The notes under the pieces: generated by a model
What the model was told of the DNA's origin: nothing
What the model saw: the letters and a program-made list of their open reading frames with translations, nothing else
The model's database searches: none
Origin: Minwuiaceae bacterium
GTDB taxonomy: Bacteria; Pseudomonadota; Alphaproteobacteria; Minwuiales; Minwuiaceae
Length of the DNA stretch: 64,000 bases
Direction: 5' to 3'
Assembly (NCBI GenBank): GCA_028278525.1
Contig: JANQEE010000045.1
Coordinates: forward strand, 62,001-126,000
In this document: positions 47,743 through 55,860 of the stretch, in pieces
How positions within the stretch are numbered: the first letter of the stretch is position 1
Layout: every line of letters begins with the position of its first letter
Position numbers and translations under genes: made by a program

Positions 47743-48566
47743 CTGCGCGGACGGCATATGGGCGAATCGGTCCGGGCGGCGCCCTGGTCATGGCCTTCGC
47801 CTATGCGGTGATCGCTTTCCTGGTGCTGCCGGTCCTGCTGGTCGTGCCGATGAGCTTTTCCGACACCGCCTATCTGTCGTTCCCGCCGCAAGGCTTCACG
47901 CTGAAATGGTACGTCGAGATCTTCACGGAACCGATGTGGATCCGGCCGACGCTGTTCAGCCTGGAGATCGCGCTGCTGGTTTCGGCCTTGTCATCCGTGC
48001 TCGGCACGGCGGCGGCGCTCGCACTGGTGCGCGGTCGGTTTCGCGGCAAGACGGCGGTGCGGCTGCTGATCATCTCACCGATCATCGCGCCGAACGTCGT
48101 TGTCGCGATCGCGATGTTCTTCGCCTTTGTCGAAGTGGGACTGATCGGCAACCTGGGCGCGTTCGTCATGGGCCACTCGGTCCTGAGTATCCCATTCGTA
48201 ATGTTGACCGTATCGGCGGCGTTGCATCGCTTCGACCCGGACCTGGAGCTTGCCGCGATGAACCTGGGAGCGAACCGCTGGACGGCCTTCCGGCGGGTAA
48301 CGCTGCCGATCATCATGCCCGGCGTCGCCAGCGGCGCGATCTTCTCGTTCATCATTTCGTTCGACGAGCCGGTGATCAGCTACTTCGTGTCGAGCGTCCG
48401 ACAAGCGACGCTGCCGCGAATCATGTTCCAGAACATAGAGACAAGCGTGCAGCCCAACGTGGCGGCGATCTCGACGGTGCTGATGCTGTTGTCGGTGCTG
48501 TTGCTGTCGCTGACCTGGCTGTTGCGCCGCGGACAGGCGCAACGCCTGCCGGAAACGTCTCCATGA
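47739..48566 (+). CDS. ABC importer permease (PotC type)
   Basis: A 275-residue inner-membrane protein with about six hydrophobic segments and the EAA loop LELAAMNLGANRWTAFRRVT. ATG at 47739 overlaps the upstream permease stop codon. The open frame extends further upstream in the same frame but within the preceding gene, without homology. Its likely ribosome site is inside that gene, giving coupled translation. Confidence 0.93.
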   Translation: MTARTAYGRIGPGGALVMAFAYAVIAFLVLPVLLVVPMSFSDTAYLSFPPQGFTLKWYVEIFTEPMWIRPTLFSLEIALLVSALSSVLGTAAALALVRGRFRGKTAVRLLIISPIIAPNVVVAIAMFFAFVEVGLIGNLGAFVMGHSVLSIPFVMLTVSAALHRFDPDLELAAMNLGANRWTAFRRVTLPIIMPGVASGAIFSFIISFDEPVISYFVSSVRQATLPRIMFQNIETSVQPNVAAISTVLMLLSVLLLSLTWLLRRGQAQRLPETSP

Positions 48567-48627
48567 AAGGAAGACAAGGCCTGAATGCGGTTGAAGTCGG
48601 CCGCGATAGAACCAAAGGGAGGAAAAA

Positions 48628-49683
48628 ATGGCCAATTTACGAAGACTAGCCGCGGTCCTGTGCAGCGCCGGCGTCCTGATCAGCGGGGTTGCCGCGACCT
48701 CCGCTGCCGAGGAACTCGTCGTCGTCTCGACCGGCGGCAGCTTCGGGGCGGCACTGAAGAAGATTTTCTTCGATCCGTTCACCGCGGAGACGGGAATCGA
48801 GATCATCCACGTTCCGGCCACGGTCCAGCAGCAAAACGGCAAACTGCGGGCCATGCTGAAGGCGGACAACGTCGAATACGATGTGCTGACCACCACAGAC
48901 GACGCGGTGATCGGCGACGCCGAGGTTTACCAGGAGCTCGACTGCGCCAAAGTCCCGAATGCGGCCCAATATGGCGTACCAGGCACATGCAGCGGCCGCA
49001 GCCTTCTGCGCACGGCCGGCGCCAGCATGCTGGTTTACAAAACCGATGCTTTCCCGGCCGGCGGCCCTCGGACCTGGTCGGATTTCTGGAATATCGAGAG
49101 ATTTCCCGGCGCCCGTTGCCTGATCGGCGGGACAACAGAGAACCATATTCCGCTGCTCGCCGCACTGTCGGCAGACGGCGTGCCGCCCGAGGAGCTTTTC
49201 CCAATCGACATGGACCGGGCGGTTCGCAAACTGGAGGAGTTGAAACCGCACGTGGCGGCCTATTGGAGCAGCTATTCCCAAAGCCAGCAGTTGCTGCGCG
49301 ACGGCGAGTGCGTCGCGTCGATCATGACCAACGGCCGGGCGATGTCGCTGAGGAACGAGGGCTTTCCGCTGACCCTGGTTTGGCAGGGAGCGTTCAGCAA
49401 CTCGGCGGGCTGGGGGATCGCTGCGAAGGCGCCGAACCGGGAGGCGGCATACAAATTTCTGGATTACTGGATGAAACGGCCGGAGGCACATCTGGCGTTC
49501 TACAGGAAATTCTTCTATGGCACCGCCAACCGGGATGTCCTTAAGCTGCTCAGCGCCGAGGAGCAGGCAGACTACTACGCGCATCCGGAAAACTTCGTCG
49601 GCCAGATTGCGCTGGACACGAAGTGGATCGGCGAGAATCTCGATACGATCCGGCGCCGCTACGCGGACTTCCTGTCTCGGTAG
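48628..49683 (+). CDS. ABC importer periplasmic substrate-binding protein (PotD-like)
   Basis: A 351-residue solute receptor with a Sec signal peptide (MANLRRLAAVLCSAGVLISG, cleaved after an ATSAA-type site near residue 27). The mature N-terminus LVVVSTGGSFGAALKKIF and later FLDYWMKRPEAHLAFYR are typical for the spermidine/putrescine or opine receptor group. A good GGGAGG-type site lies just upstream of the ATG. The presence of an amidase and a PLP decarboxylase in the same module suggests an amide or amine ligand. Confidence 0.92.
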   Translation: MANLRRLAAVLCSAGVLISGVAATSAAEELVVVSTGGSFGAALKKIFFDPFTAETGIEIIHVPATVQQQNGKLRAMLKADNVEYDVLTTTDDAVIGDAEVYQELDCAKVPNAAQYGVPGTCSGRSLLRTAGASMLVYKTDAFPAGGPRTWSDFWNIERFPGARCLIGGTTENHIPLLAALSADGVPPEELFPIDMDRAVRKLEELKPHVAAYWSSYSQSQQLLRDGECVASIMTNGRAMSLRNEGFPLTLVWQGAFSNSAGWGIAAKAPNREAAYKFLDYWMKRPEAHLAFYRKFFYGTANRDVLKLLSAEEQADYYAHPENFVGQIALDTKWIGENLDTIRRRYADFLSR

Positions 49684-49714
49684 CGCGGGATGCGGCAAGA
49701 TCGACTTGTCTATC

Positions 49715-49743
49715 GGGCACGCCGACGCCGCGTCGGCGTGCCC
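49715..49743 (+). terminator. Strong hairpin after the ABC importer operon
   Basis: A perfect 13-bp stem with three-base loop: GGGCACGCCGACG (49715-49727), CCG, then CGTCGGCGTGCCC (49731-49743). Only GGCCCTT follows, so the T-run is weak. It lies between the receptor gene and the GntR gene and probably ends or attenuates the importer transcript. Confidence 0.6.
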
Positions 49744-49785
49744 GGCCCTTAAACAATGTGACCGTCAAGCGTTTGGATTGAAGCT

Positions 49786-50490
49786 ATGGACGATGTTCTG
49801 ACCGCACCCGAGCTGCAGCCACTGACAGACAAAAAGACCCTGACCGAGCGCGTCTATCGTCAACTGAAGCGCGCCCTCAAGTCAGGCTCGTTCGAGCCGG
49901 GCCAGAGAATCACCAACCGGGCCGTGGCCGGCGCCCTGGATGTCAGCATGACGCCGGCCCGCGAAGCGCTTTGGCGGCTGGTTGCGGAAGGCGCTTTGGA
50001 TGTCGTCGGCCCGAAGACCATCATCGTGCCCGTCCTGTCGCCGAAGCGGTACGACGAGATAATCGGGATTCGGCTGGCGCTCGAAGGCATGGCGGCCGAG
50101 GCGGCCGCCGGGAATGCCGACATCGCCTTTATCGAGGAACTGGAAGCGATCCAGGTGGCTTTCGCGTCCCTCCGCACGAAGCGGGACTATCGCGCGGCGC
50201 TGGAGATGAACGAGAGATTTCATTTCACCCTGTATGAAAGAGCCGACCAGCCAAGGCTGCTGGCCATGATCGAGAGCCTATGGGTATCGTTCGGTCCGTC
50301 CCTGCGCCTGCTCTACCCGCGATTCGAGCGACGCGAAGACGGCGTCCGGCCCCACCAGGACGTGATCCGAGGGCTCCGGGCCGGCGATGCCCAGAGGGTC
50401 AGGGCGGCGATCGAGGAAGACCTCAGAGTCGGTCGAGACAAGATCATTCCGATGTTGGCGGCACGCGGCGGCGGTCGGCAAGGCAAGTAA
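49786..50490 (+). CDS. GntR-family regulator with FCD ligand domain
   Basis: A 234-residue regulator. The winged helix-turn-helix (about residues 18-80) has TERVYRQLKRALKSGSF and SMTPAREALWRLVAEGAL. The C-terminal FCD domain (about 90-225) is alpha-helical with histidines near FHFTLYERAD and RPHQDVIRGL that can bind a metal and carboxylate effector. It sits inside module B, between the importer and the amidase, so it is the likely specific regulator; candidate operators lie at 45385 and 45516. Confidence 0.93.
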   Translation: MDDVLTAPELQPLTDKKTLTERVYRQLKRALKSGSFEPGQRITNRAVAGALDVSMTPAREALWRLVAEGALDVVGPKTIIVPVLSPKRYDEIIGIRLALEGMAAEAAAGNADIAFIEELEAIQVAFASLRTKRDYRAALEMNERFHFTLYERADQPRLLAMIESLWVSFGPSLRLLYPRFERREDGVRPHQDVIRGLRAGDAQRVRAAIEEDLRVGRDKIIPMLAARGGGRQGK

Positions 50491-50517
50491 CCGCGCCACC
50501 GACAAAGAGATACCCGC

Positions 50518-51960
50518 ATGTCCGACGAACTGGCCCTGCTTTCCGCAACCGAATTGCTGCGGCACTATCGCAACAAGACCGCCTCCCCAGTCGAGGCGAC
50601 CAAAGCGGCGCTCGACCGCATCGACAAGTACGATCAGGCGTTGAACGCGTTCCGTTTTGTGGCCCATGACGATGCCCTGGCCGCCGCCAAGGACGCCGAG
50701 GCGCGATGGATGCGCGGCGAACCGCAAGGCCTTGTCGACGGCGTGCCGACGACGATCAAAGACAGCCATCCCGTCAAAGGATGGTCCACCCTGCACGGCT
50801 CCCGCACCGTCTCCGAGCCAGGCCCCGAGGCGGCGGACGCCCCGCATGTCGCCCGCCTGCGCGAGCATGGCGCCGTCTTCCTGGGCAAGACCACGCTTTG
50901 CGAATTCGGCTGGAAATGCGTGACCGACAGTCCTTTGACCGGCATCAGCCGCAACCCGTGGGACCCGGCGAAAACCTGCGGCGGCAGCAGCGGCGGCGCC
51001 GCGATTGCCGCCGCGACCGGCATGGGCGCCCTGCATCTCGGCGGCGACGGCGGCGGATCGATCAGGGCGCCGGCGGCCTTGTGCGGTCTGTTCGGCATCA
51101 AGGCCACTTACGGCCGCGTACCGCGATATCCTGCCGAATCCTTCATCGCCTGTGCCCATTTCGGCCCTCTGACCAGAACCGTCGGCGACGCCGCCCTCGC
51201 CATGACGGTCATCACCGAACCCGACTATCGCGACGCCTTTGCGTTGGCTTACGACAACCGCGACTATCGCGTTGGACTGAGCGACGGGGTGAAGGGTCTT
51301 CGCATCGGCTATAGCGCGGACCTCGGACATGCGGCGGTCGATCCGGAAGTCGCGGCAATCGTCGCCAACGCCGTCGCCGTATTCGAGGAACTTGGCGCGA
51401 CCGTCGAGGCGGTCGATCCCGGTCTCGGCAATACCTTCGAGGCTTACAAAGTCATGAACGCCGCCTATCAGGTGCCCAAGATCCGGGACAAGGCCGAAGA
51501 GCAGATCGCCGTGATGGATCCGACCCTGGTCGCAAACGCCCGGTTCGGCGAGACCCTGTCGGCGTTCGACCTGCTGGAAGCCGGCAAGGTTCGAGCGGAT
51601 ATGGCGTTCAAGATGGCCGAATTCCATCAGACCTACGATCTCCTTATCACGCCGACGCTGCCGGTCGCCGCTTTTGACGCGGGCCACAACAATCCGCCCG
51701 CGTTGGAAGAGGCAGCCAGCGCCGAGGACAGCCTGTTTTGCCTGTTCAACAATTTTCTGTATCAGGTCAACTACACGCATCAGCCCGCGGCGAGCGTGCC
51801 CTGCGGTTTCACCGACGCCGGGCTACCTGTCGGTTTCCAGATCATTGGTCCGCGTTTCTCGGACCAACAGGTTTTGTCGGCCGGTCAGGCGTTCGAGGCA
51901 GTGCATCCGTTCACGATGCCAAGCGCCGGGCAACTGCCCTGCCTGGACGAGGCCGACTGA
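50518..51960 (+). CDS. Amidase (amidase-signature family)
   Basis: A 480-residue amidase. The Ser-cisSer-Lys triad is visible: TTIKDSHPV (Lys about 80), CGGSSGGAAIAAATGMGAL (Ser about 156) and LGGDGGGSIRAPAA (Ser about 180). This family hydrolyses aryl/alkyl amides to acids. It is 27 bases downstream of the GntR gene and shares orientation with the importer, so it may process an imported amide, feeding the decarboxylase. It is the last gene of module B. Confidence 0.92.
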   Translation: MSDELALLSATELLRHYRNKTASPVEATKAALDRIDKYDQALNAFRFVAHDDALAAAKDAEARWMRGEPQGLVDGVPTTIKDSHPVKGWSTLHGSRTVSEPGPEAADAPHVARLREHGAVFLGKTTLCEFGWKCVTDSPLTGISRNPWDPAKTCGGSSGGAAIAAATGMGALHLGGDGGGSIRAPAALCGLFGIKATYGRVPRYPAESFIACAHFGPLTRTVGDAALAMTVITEPDYRDAFALAYDNRDYRVGLSDGVKGLRIGYSADLGHAAVDPEVAAIVANAVAVFEELGATVEAVDPGLGNTFEAYKVMNAAYQVPKIRDKAEEQIAVMDPTLVANARFGETLSAFDLLEAGKVRADMAFKMAEFHQTYDLLITPTLPVAAFDAGHNNPPALEEAASAEDSLFCLFNNFLYQVNYTHQPAASVPCGFTDAGLPVGFQIIGPRFSDQQVLSAGQAFEAVHPFTMPSAGQLPCLDEAD

Positions 51961-51990
51961 CGCGAAGCGACCGTTCCCAGTTCGGCTAAG

Positions 51991-52123
51991 GCGACGGCCG
52001 CCCGTGCAGCGGCTGTTGATCGGCGACGCGGACCTAAGCCGCAAACGGCGGGCGCAAGTCGTCGACAAGATGGCCGCCGCCTACATCCTGCGGGGCGCGC
52101 TGGACCGGATGAAGGCGGGATGA
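51991..52123 (+). pseudogene. Detached 3' end of ruvX (copy 3)
   Basis: From 52004 the frame reads VQRLLIGDADLSRKRRAQVV then DKMAAAYILRGALDRMKAG and TGA, matching the last 40 ruvX codons with no deletion. A few codons more (S-T-A-A) can be matched upstream to about 51991 after one extra base. It lies directly after the amidase of module B and 12 bases before a tRNA 3' fragment. No start or catalytic N-terminus is present. Confidence 0.94.
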
Positions 52124-52135
52124 AGCGATGGACCG

Positions 52136-52169
52136 GGGTTCGTAGGTTCAAATCCTGCCCCCGCAGCCA
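52136..52169 (+). other. 3'-terminal tRNA fragment (initiator-tRNA-like)
   Basis: GTAGGTTCAAATCCTGC (T-arm, one wobble pair) is followed by CCCCGCA, G and CCA. This is the last ~34 bases of a tRNA and closely resembles the 3' end of initiator tRNA-fMet, but with discriminator G. The 5' half (D-arm, anticodon) is missing. It is fused 12 bases after the ruvX fragment stop and followed by its own terminator. Confidence 0.75.
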
Positions 52170-52191
52170 ACTCTGTAGACTCTTCAGTGAG

Positions 52192-52221
52192 GCCCTCCCC
52201 ACCGGAGGGCTTCGCCTTTTG
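52192..52221 (+). terminator. Intrinsic terminator downstream of the tRNA fragment
   Basis: A perfect stem GCCCTCC (52192-52198) and GGAGGGC (52204-52210) with a five-base loop is followed by TTCGCCTTTTG. It is placed where a tRNA terminator would be, so the tRNA fragment seems to carry its original downstream sequence. Confidence 0.7.
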
Positions 52222-52327
52222 CGTCGCCAGCGAAAGAGTGCCCGCCAGCTTGCCTTCCCGTACGTGGCGGAGCCTTGCCAACGGCCCAGACCGGGCATCA
52301 CGCGCTAGCGGAGCCAGCCAGCCGCAG

Positions 52328-53365
52328 ATGGTACTCAAGCTTGCCGGGCCACAGGCTCGGATGCAAGATGGTACCCGTCTGACCATGCGCTACGACATCG
52401 ACACATATCACGACCATGCCCGCCCATTTTTTGGCGTAAAGCTGCTCACGCCCAGAGAGGAGTTCCTGGCAGACGTTACATTTCTGCTGCACGCCAATCT
52501 GATCGCGACGGACGTCAAGTTCTCCAACCAAATAATGGATCGGAATCCAAAGCGGATCACCGAATTCGACACTGAGTATGTCCTGCTCGAGACCTATTCG
52601 CGCGGGCACACGCGCGGTCTCTCCGACGGGCAGCACATGACACTCGTCAACCCCGGCGTCGTCCACCTGATAGACTGGTCGCGGAGCTATATCGGTGTTA
52701 CCAACAACGCTGAGGGCTTTGGCGTTCAGATTCCCCATTCTGTACTTGACTACGACCCCTCAAAACATCCCGCTTATCTAGCGCTCCCGATGGAATCAAA
52801 CCGCGGCCGGCTACTGTCCCTCAGCCTGCAGCTATTTGTCGAGGCGTTGCGCCGCGGCCCGTCGCGGGATGCGGAGATGCTCGGAACGGCCGTCATCGGG
52901 CTGGTTCGCACTTGCCTGTTGCGAGAGCGCGACTGGGATCGGGACCCGGCGCAGGACAAGTCCCGACGCGCCCTGATCGAAGAGCATATTCGGCGCAATC
53001 TCGGTCCCGGACCCCTCGACATCGACCGGGTTTGCCGTGATCTCGGCATGTCGCGGGCCACCCTCTACCGTACCCTTGGCGGCGGCATCGAACGGTTCGT
53101 CAAAAGCGAGCGGCTGAACAAATGTTTCACTGAGCTTGCCAGAGGCAAGAGGGAGGTCGGCGCCGTGCGCCGGGTGGCGGAGCGTTGGGGGTTCTACGAT
53201 CCAGGCCATTTCCGCCGCAGTTTTCGGGCGTCGTTCGGTATTTCGCCGTCCGATTGCCTGGACGGCCCGCGGTCGCAGGACGGCCGCCATGCTTCAAACG
53301 CCGTCGATCACCCGGTCATGCAGATTCTCCGCGATCGCCGGACGGCGACCGAAACGCTTCGGTAG
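52328..53365 (+). CDS. AraC-family transcriptional regulator
   Basis: A 345-residue regulator. The C-terminal AraC helix-turn-helix (about residues 240-330) has LDIDRVCRDLGMSRATLYR and a second helix pair ending in WGFYDPGHFRRSFRASFGIS. The N-terminal 230 residues have the AraC-binding-domain-like layout (LLETYSRGHTRGL). I placed the start at ATG 52328; other in-frame starts exist at 52187 and 52361. It lies alone behind the tRNA fragment with no obvious partner. Confidence 0.85.
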   Translation: MVLKLAGPQARMQDGTRLTMRYDIDTYHDHARPFFGVKLLTPREEFLADVTFLLHANLIATDVKFSNQIMDRNPKRITEFDTEYVLLETYSRGHTRGLSDGQHMTLVNPGVVHLIDWSRSYIGVTNNAEGFGVQIPHSVLDYDPSKHPAYLALPMESNRGRLLSLSLQLFVEALRRGPSRDAEMLGTAVIGLVRTCLLRERDWDRDPAQDKSRRALIEEHIRRNLGPGPLDIDRVCRDLGMSRATLYRTLGGGIERFVKSERLNKCFTELARGKREVGAVRRVAERWGFYDPGHFRRSFRASFGISPSDCLDGPRSQDGRHASNAVDHPVMQILRDRRTATETLR

Positions 53366-53628
53366 CGATGGTCCGTTGCCAACGCCCCCGCGAGACCCGA
53401 CTCGCCTGAGGAAGCGCGGGGCTTCGCCCGACTGACCATCCCCGCCGGCATCGGCGTGAGACGCAGAGACTACAAACTTGAGACGCTCAGCCCTTGGCGA
53501 GGGGTACACCCCGGCTACAGTAGAAACTGGGCGGCCAGCGTGAAACGCCCGAAGAAAATTGCGTTTTCCTTCGATAGATAGTCATCAGACGCTGATCGCG
53601 TCATTTAGTTGTTTGGGAGGATACCTCG

Positions 53629-54267
53629 GTGCGTAATTTGATTGGGAGATCGATACCGGTTTTGACGGCCTTGGCTGCCTTATTTGTTGCGACATTTGCA
53701 ACGCCCGCGCACGCAACGCTTGTACAGATCAATGTCACGGCACAGAACAATACGGGTGATGCACTTCTCAACATGGCGATCCCCGACGCAGAAATCGTCA
53801 GTTTCAGCATGCTGGCGGATGTACCTCCAGGTGTGCCGATCGCAGTCAGTTTCTTTAACTCGGCGTCCGGCGCGACCACTTGGAACAATGGAGGGCCGCA
53901 GTCCATGGCGATCACAGGAGGCGCTCTAGCCGGGATCGTCTCGACTGGTCTTGCGGACATTATCAGTGTCAGTACACCACAGTTTTTCGGATCTACTGAA
54001 CTCCGGGGGTTCTTTGTCGAGATCGATATAGGCGTCAATCCGTTTTCGACCTCGGAGGAATTCGCAGATCTGCTTTTGACCAGTACTGTCGTTCGTTTCT
54101 TCGCGGCTAGAGGGAGTAGTAGCAATACAGGCGGCGGCCCCATCGAACTGGACATTCTTGCCTTTGACATAGCACCAGGTGTGGCGAATAACGTTCCGGC
54201 CCCAGCCTCTTCATTAGCATTTTTGATCTTGGGTGCCGCTGTTTTGGGACTTTGGCGTCGGACATAA
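53629..54267 (+). CDS. PEP-CTERM sorting-domain protein (secreted, unknown function)
   Basis: A 212-residue protein starting with GTG at 53629 behind GGGAGG. It has a Sec signal peptide (RNLIGRSIPVLTALAALFV then cleavage near THAHA-like PAHATLV) and ends with VPAPASSLAFLILGA followed by a hydrophobic helix and WRRT, the PEP-CTERM signal recognised by exosortase. The mature part is beta-rich and low in charge, typical of exopolysaccharide-associated surface proteins. No exosortase gene is in the window. Its codon use is lower in GC than the neighbours. Confidence 0.88.
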   Translation: MRNLIGRSIPVLTALAALFVATFATPAHATLVQINVTAQNNTGDALLNMAIPDAEIVSFSMLADVPPGVPIAVSFFNSASGATTWNNGGPQSMAITGGALAGIVSTGLADIISVSTPQFFGSTELRGFFVEIDIGVNPFSTSEEFADLLLTSTVVRFFAARGSSSNTGGGPIELDILAFDIAPGVANNVPAPASSLAFLILGAAVLGLWRRT

Positions 54268-54322
54268 GAGAGAACGGGTGTCGACGGCTTGGCGCTGCAT
54301 TCCATGAGCATAGAGCGCAGCA

Positions 54323-54436
54323 ATGGAAAGCACCCAAGTTATCGCCCGTCACTGGTCCGACCAGGACTTCAAGGCGCAGTTGTTGAGTGACCCAATGACA
54401 TACCGCGCCTGTGCAGTTGCCAAGATATCGATTTAG
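54323..54436 (+). pseudogene. Mini-ORF resembling a nitrile-hydratase-alpha/NHLP leader start
   Basis: A 37-codon ATG-to-TAG frame reads MESTQVIARHWSDQDFKAQL then LSDPMTYRAC. The WSDxxFKAxLLSDP pattern is typical of nitrile hydratase alpha subunits and of NHLP-type RiPP leader peptides. Nothing after residue 30 matches. It is more likely a remnant than a functional peptide, since no maturase or export genes are near. Confidence 0.4.
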
Positions 54437-54595
54437 CTAACTGGGCGCCGATGCCGCTTTTGGCCGATTTGGAGGCAAGAAGATGCCTGAGGCCAATGCC
54501 AAGCGGTGGGAGGCGTTCAGGCCGCAAACGTGGCAAAGGCCTTGATAGCGAAATTGCATCGCTGGCCTGCAGATGAGCAAACTCTGGAGGAACTA

Positions 54596-55138
54596 ATGCT
54601 CAAATATTGTGTTCGTGTATGCCTACTCTCAGCCTTCTTTGCTTTGAGCGGAACAGCCCAAGCTGCACTGATGCGGGTGGATTTTAGCGGATCTACATCG
54701 CTGTCGGGCGCTTATGATGGGCATTTTATATTTGATATCAGCGGATTTGATCCCAATGCCCTTACCTTTAGGCCGGTGCCCGGTCCGGAGGTCGAGTTGC
54801 AGTTTCGCCTCAACGGATTTGAGTTGTTCGATGAGACCTCAGCATCGCTCTTTGCCGTGGAAATCAGGGGAGGCAGTTTGATAGATTGGCTGATAGGGGG
54901 GGATCTCTCTGGAAGTGCCTTCAGCTCGTTTGCATTGCCCGATTTCGATGTGCAATCCACTAACGGCGGGGCCTTCCAGGACACACCCGGTGTAATCGAA
55001 AGACTCGGAAGCCCTGAATGGCGTATTTCCACTATTGTTGAAGTACCCGATGAAGAAGTACCCGGGCCCAATACACTCGCCCTTTTCGCTATTGGCCTGG
55101 CCGGCCTTGGCTTTGCGGTGAGGCGCAGGAAGGGATAG
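54596..55138 (+). CDS. PEP-CTERM sorting-domain protein (second)
   Basis: A 180-residue protein starting at ATG 54596 behind GGAGGAAC. A signal peptide (MLKYCVRVCLLSAFFALSG, cleavage near TAQAAL) and C-terminal VPGPNTLALFAIGLAGLGF with RRRKG form the secretion and exosortase-type sorting signals. The mature beta-rich domain (residues about 22-150) has no recognised fold. It and the 53629 gene lie in the same lower-GC segment, probably acquired together. Confidence 0.88.
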   Translation: MLKYCVRVCLLSAFFALSGTAQAALMRVDFSGSTSLSGAYDGHFIFDISGFDPNALTFRPVPGPEVELQFRLNGFELFDETSASLFAVEIRGGSLIDWLIGGDLSGSAFSSFALPDFDVQSTNGGAFQDTPGVIERLGSPEWRISTIVEVPDEEVPGPNTLALFAIGLAGLGFAVRRRKG

Positions 55139-55296
55139 TTCTACCTTCTCAAGCCGTACCGGTCCTGGCGGCGCAGTGGCATGCCTCAATCCGCTTGATG
55201 TCTCCAAAAAAGGTCCTCGAGCGCGGTTTCTGATGGGTCGCTGTCATCCTTGCGATTCGCATGCCACTGCGCTAGCCCCAGGAGACAGTCCAGCCC

Positions 55297-55695
55297 TTAC
55301 CATTGATGGATCTTGTCGAACAGTTCCCGACGGCCAATCGGTTGAGCAACGAAGTCGCTAAACAACGATTCGTCATCCATGGCCAGAAGCTCGCATTCCA
55401 AGGTGGCGAAGAAGCTCTCGCACATGGCGTTGTCGTAGGTATCCCCGACGGATCCCATGGACAGGCGGACCCGTTTGCCGGGCGTGGTCGTTCGAGCGGC
55501 CTTGCGGCAGCTCACGCCTTTGAGGCCGGCTGCTCTCATCAAGTCGCTCAACGCGCCTACGGTAGATCCGAAGCTCTTTTCGCGGCTTGTCAAATCGACT
55601 AAGAATGAATTCTTGTTTGCCTGAACTGCCCTCAAGTCGTTGAAAAACTGAGACTTTGAGGAAGTTTTAGACCCATCGCTGAAAAAATGTCGCAA
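55297..55695 (-). pseudogene. IS3-family transposase OrfB, internally deleted remnant
   Basis: The frame joins two separated parts of an IS3-type OrfB. LMRAAGLKGVSCRKAARTTT matches the N-terminal HTH_21 region. RLSMGSVGDTYDNAMCESFF then ATLECELL matches the end of the integrase core and its downstream helix. The central DDE core (first two acidic residues) is missing, so it cannot be active. OrfA and intact ends are not recognisable. Confidence 0.8.
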
Positions 55696-55766
55696 AGTAC
55701 AAATCCTGCCCAGACGACCAGCCTTCAGACATTCTTTCTCACTGGAAGCCTGTCAATGCGAAAGAG

Positions 55767-55797
55767 TCTGTGTAGTCCAAATCCCGCCCCCGCAACC
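55767..55797 (+). other. 3'-terminal tRNA fragment (second)
   Basis: GTAGTCCAAATCCCGC followed by CCCCGCA, A and CCA looks like a degraded tRNA T-arm with an intact acceptor 3' strand; the acceptor/CCA part matches initiator tRNA exactly. The 5' half is absent. It lies between the IS3 remnant and a terminator. A weaker, similar segment (TACAAATCCTGCCCAGACG then ACCA) occurs at 55697-55719. Confidence 0.6.
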
Positions 55798-55828
55798 AAA
55801 CTATCCCAATGAATTCAATGAATTAGAA

Positions 55829-55860
55829 GAAAGGCTCGCTTGTTTCTAAGCGAGCCTTTC
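55829..55860 (+). terminator. Intrinsic terminator hairpin
   Basis: GAAAGGCTCGCTT (55829-55841) pairs perfectly over 13 bases with AAGCGAGCCTTTC (55848-55860), with a six-base loop. The T-rich arm makes it bidirectionally plausible. It lies 31 bases after the tRNA fragment, as a native tRNA terminator would, and also separates it from pyrC. The rest of 55861-56029 shows no gene that I can support. Confidence 0.8.

Noticed and set aside
55697-55719. Further tRNA 3' fragment
   Set aside because: The CAAATCCTGC and final ACCA fit, but the acceptor strand is unlike the other copies and no stem is complete; too weak to list on its own.
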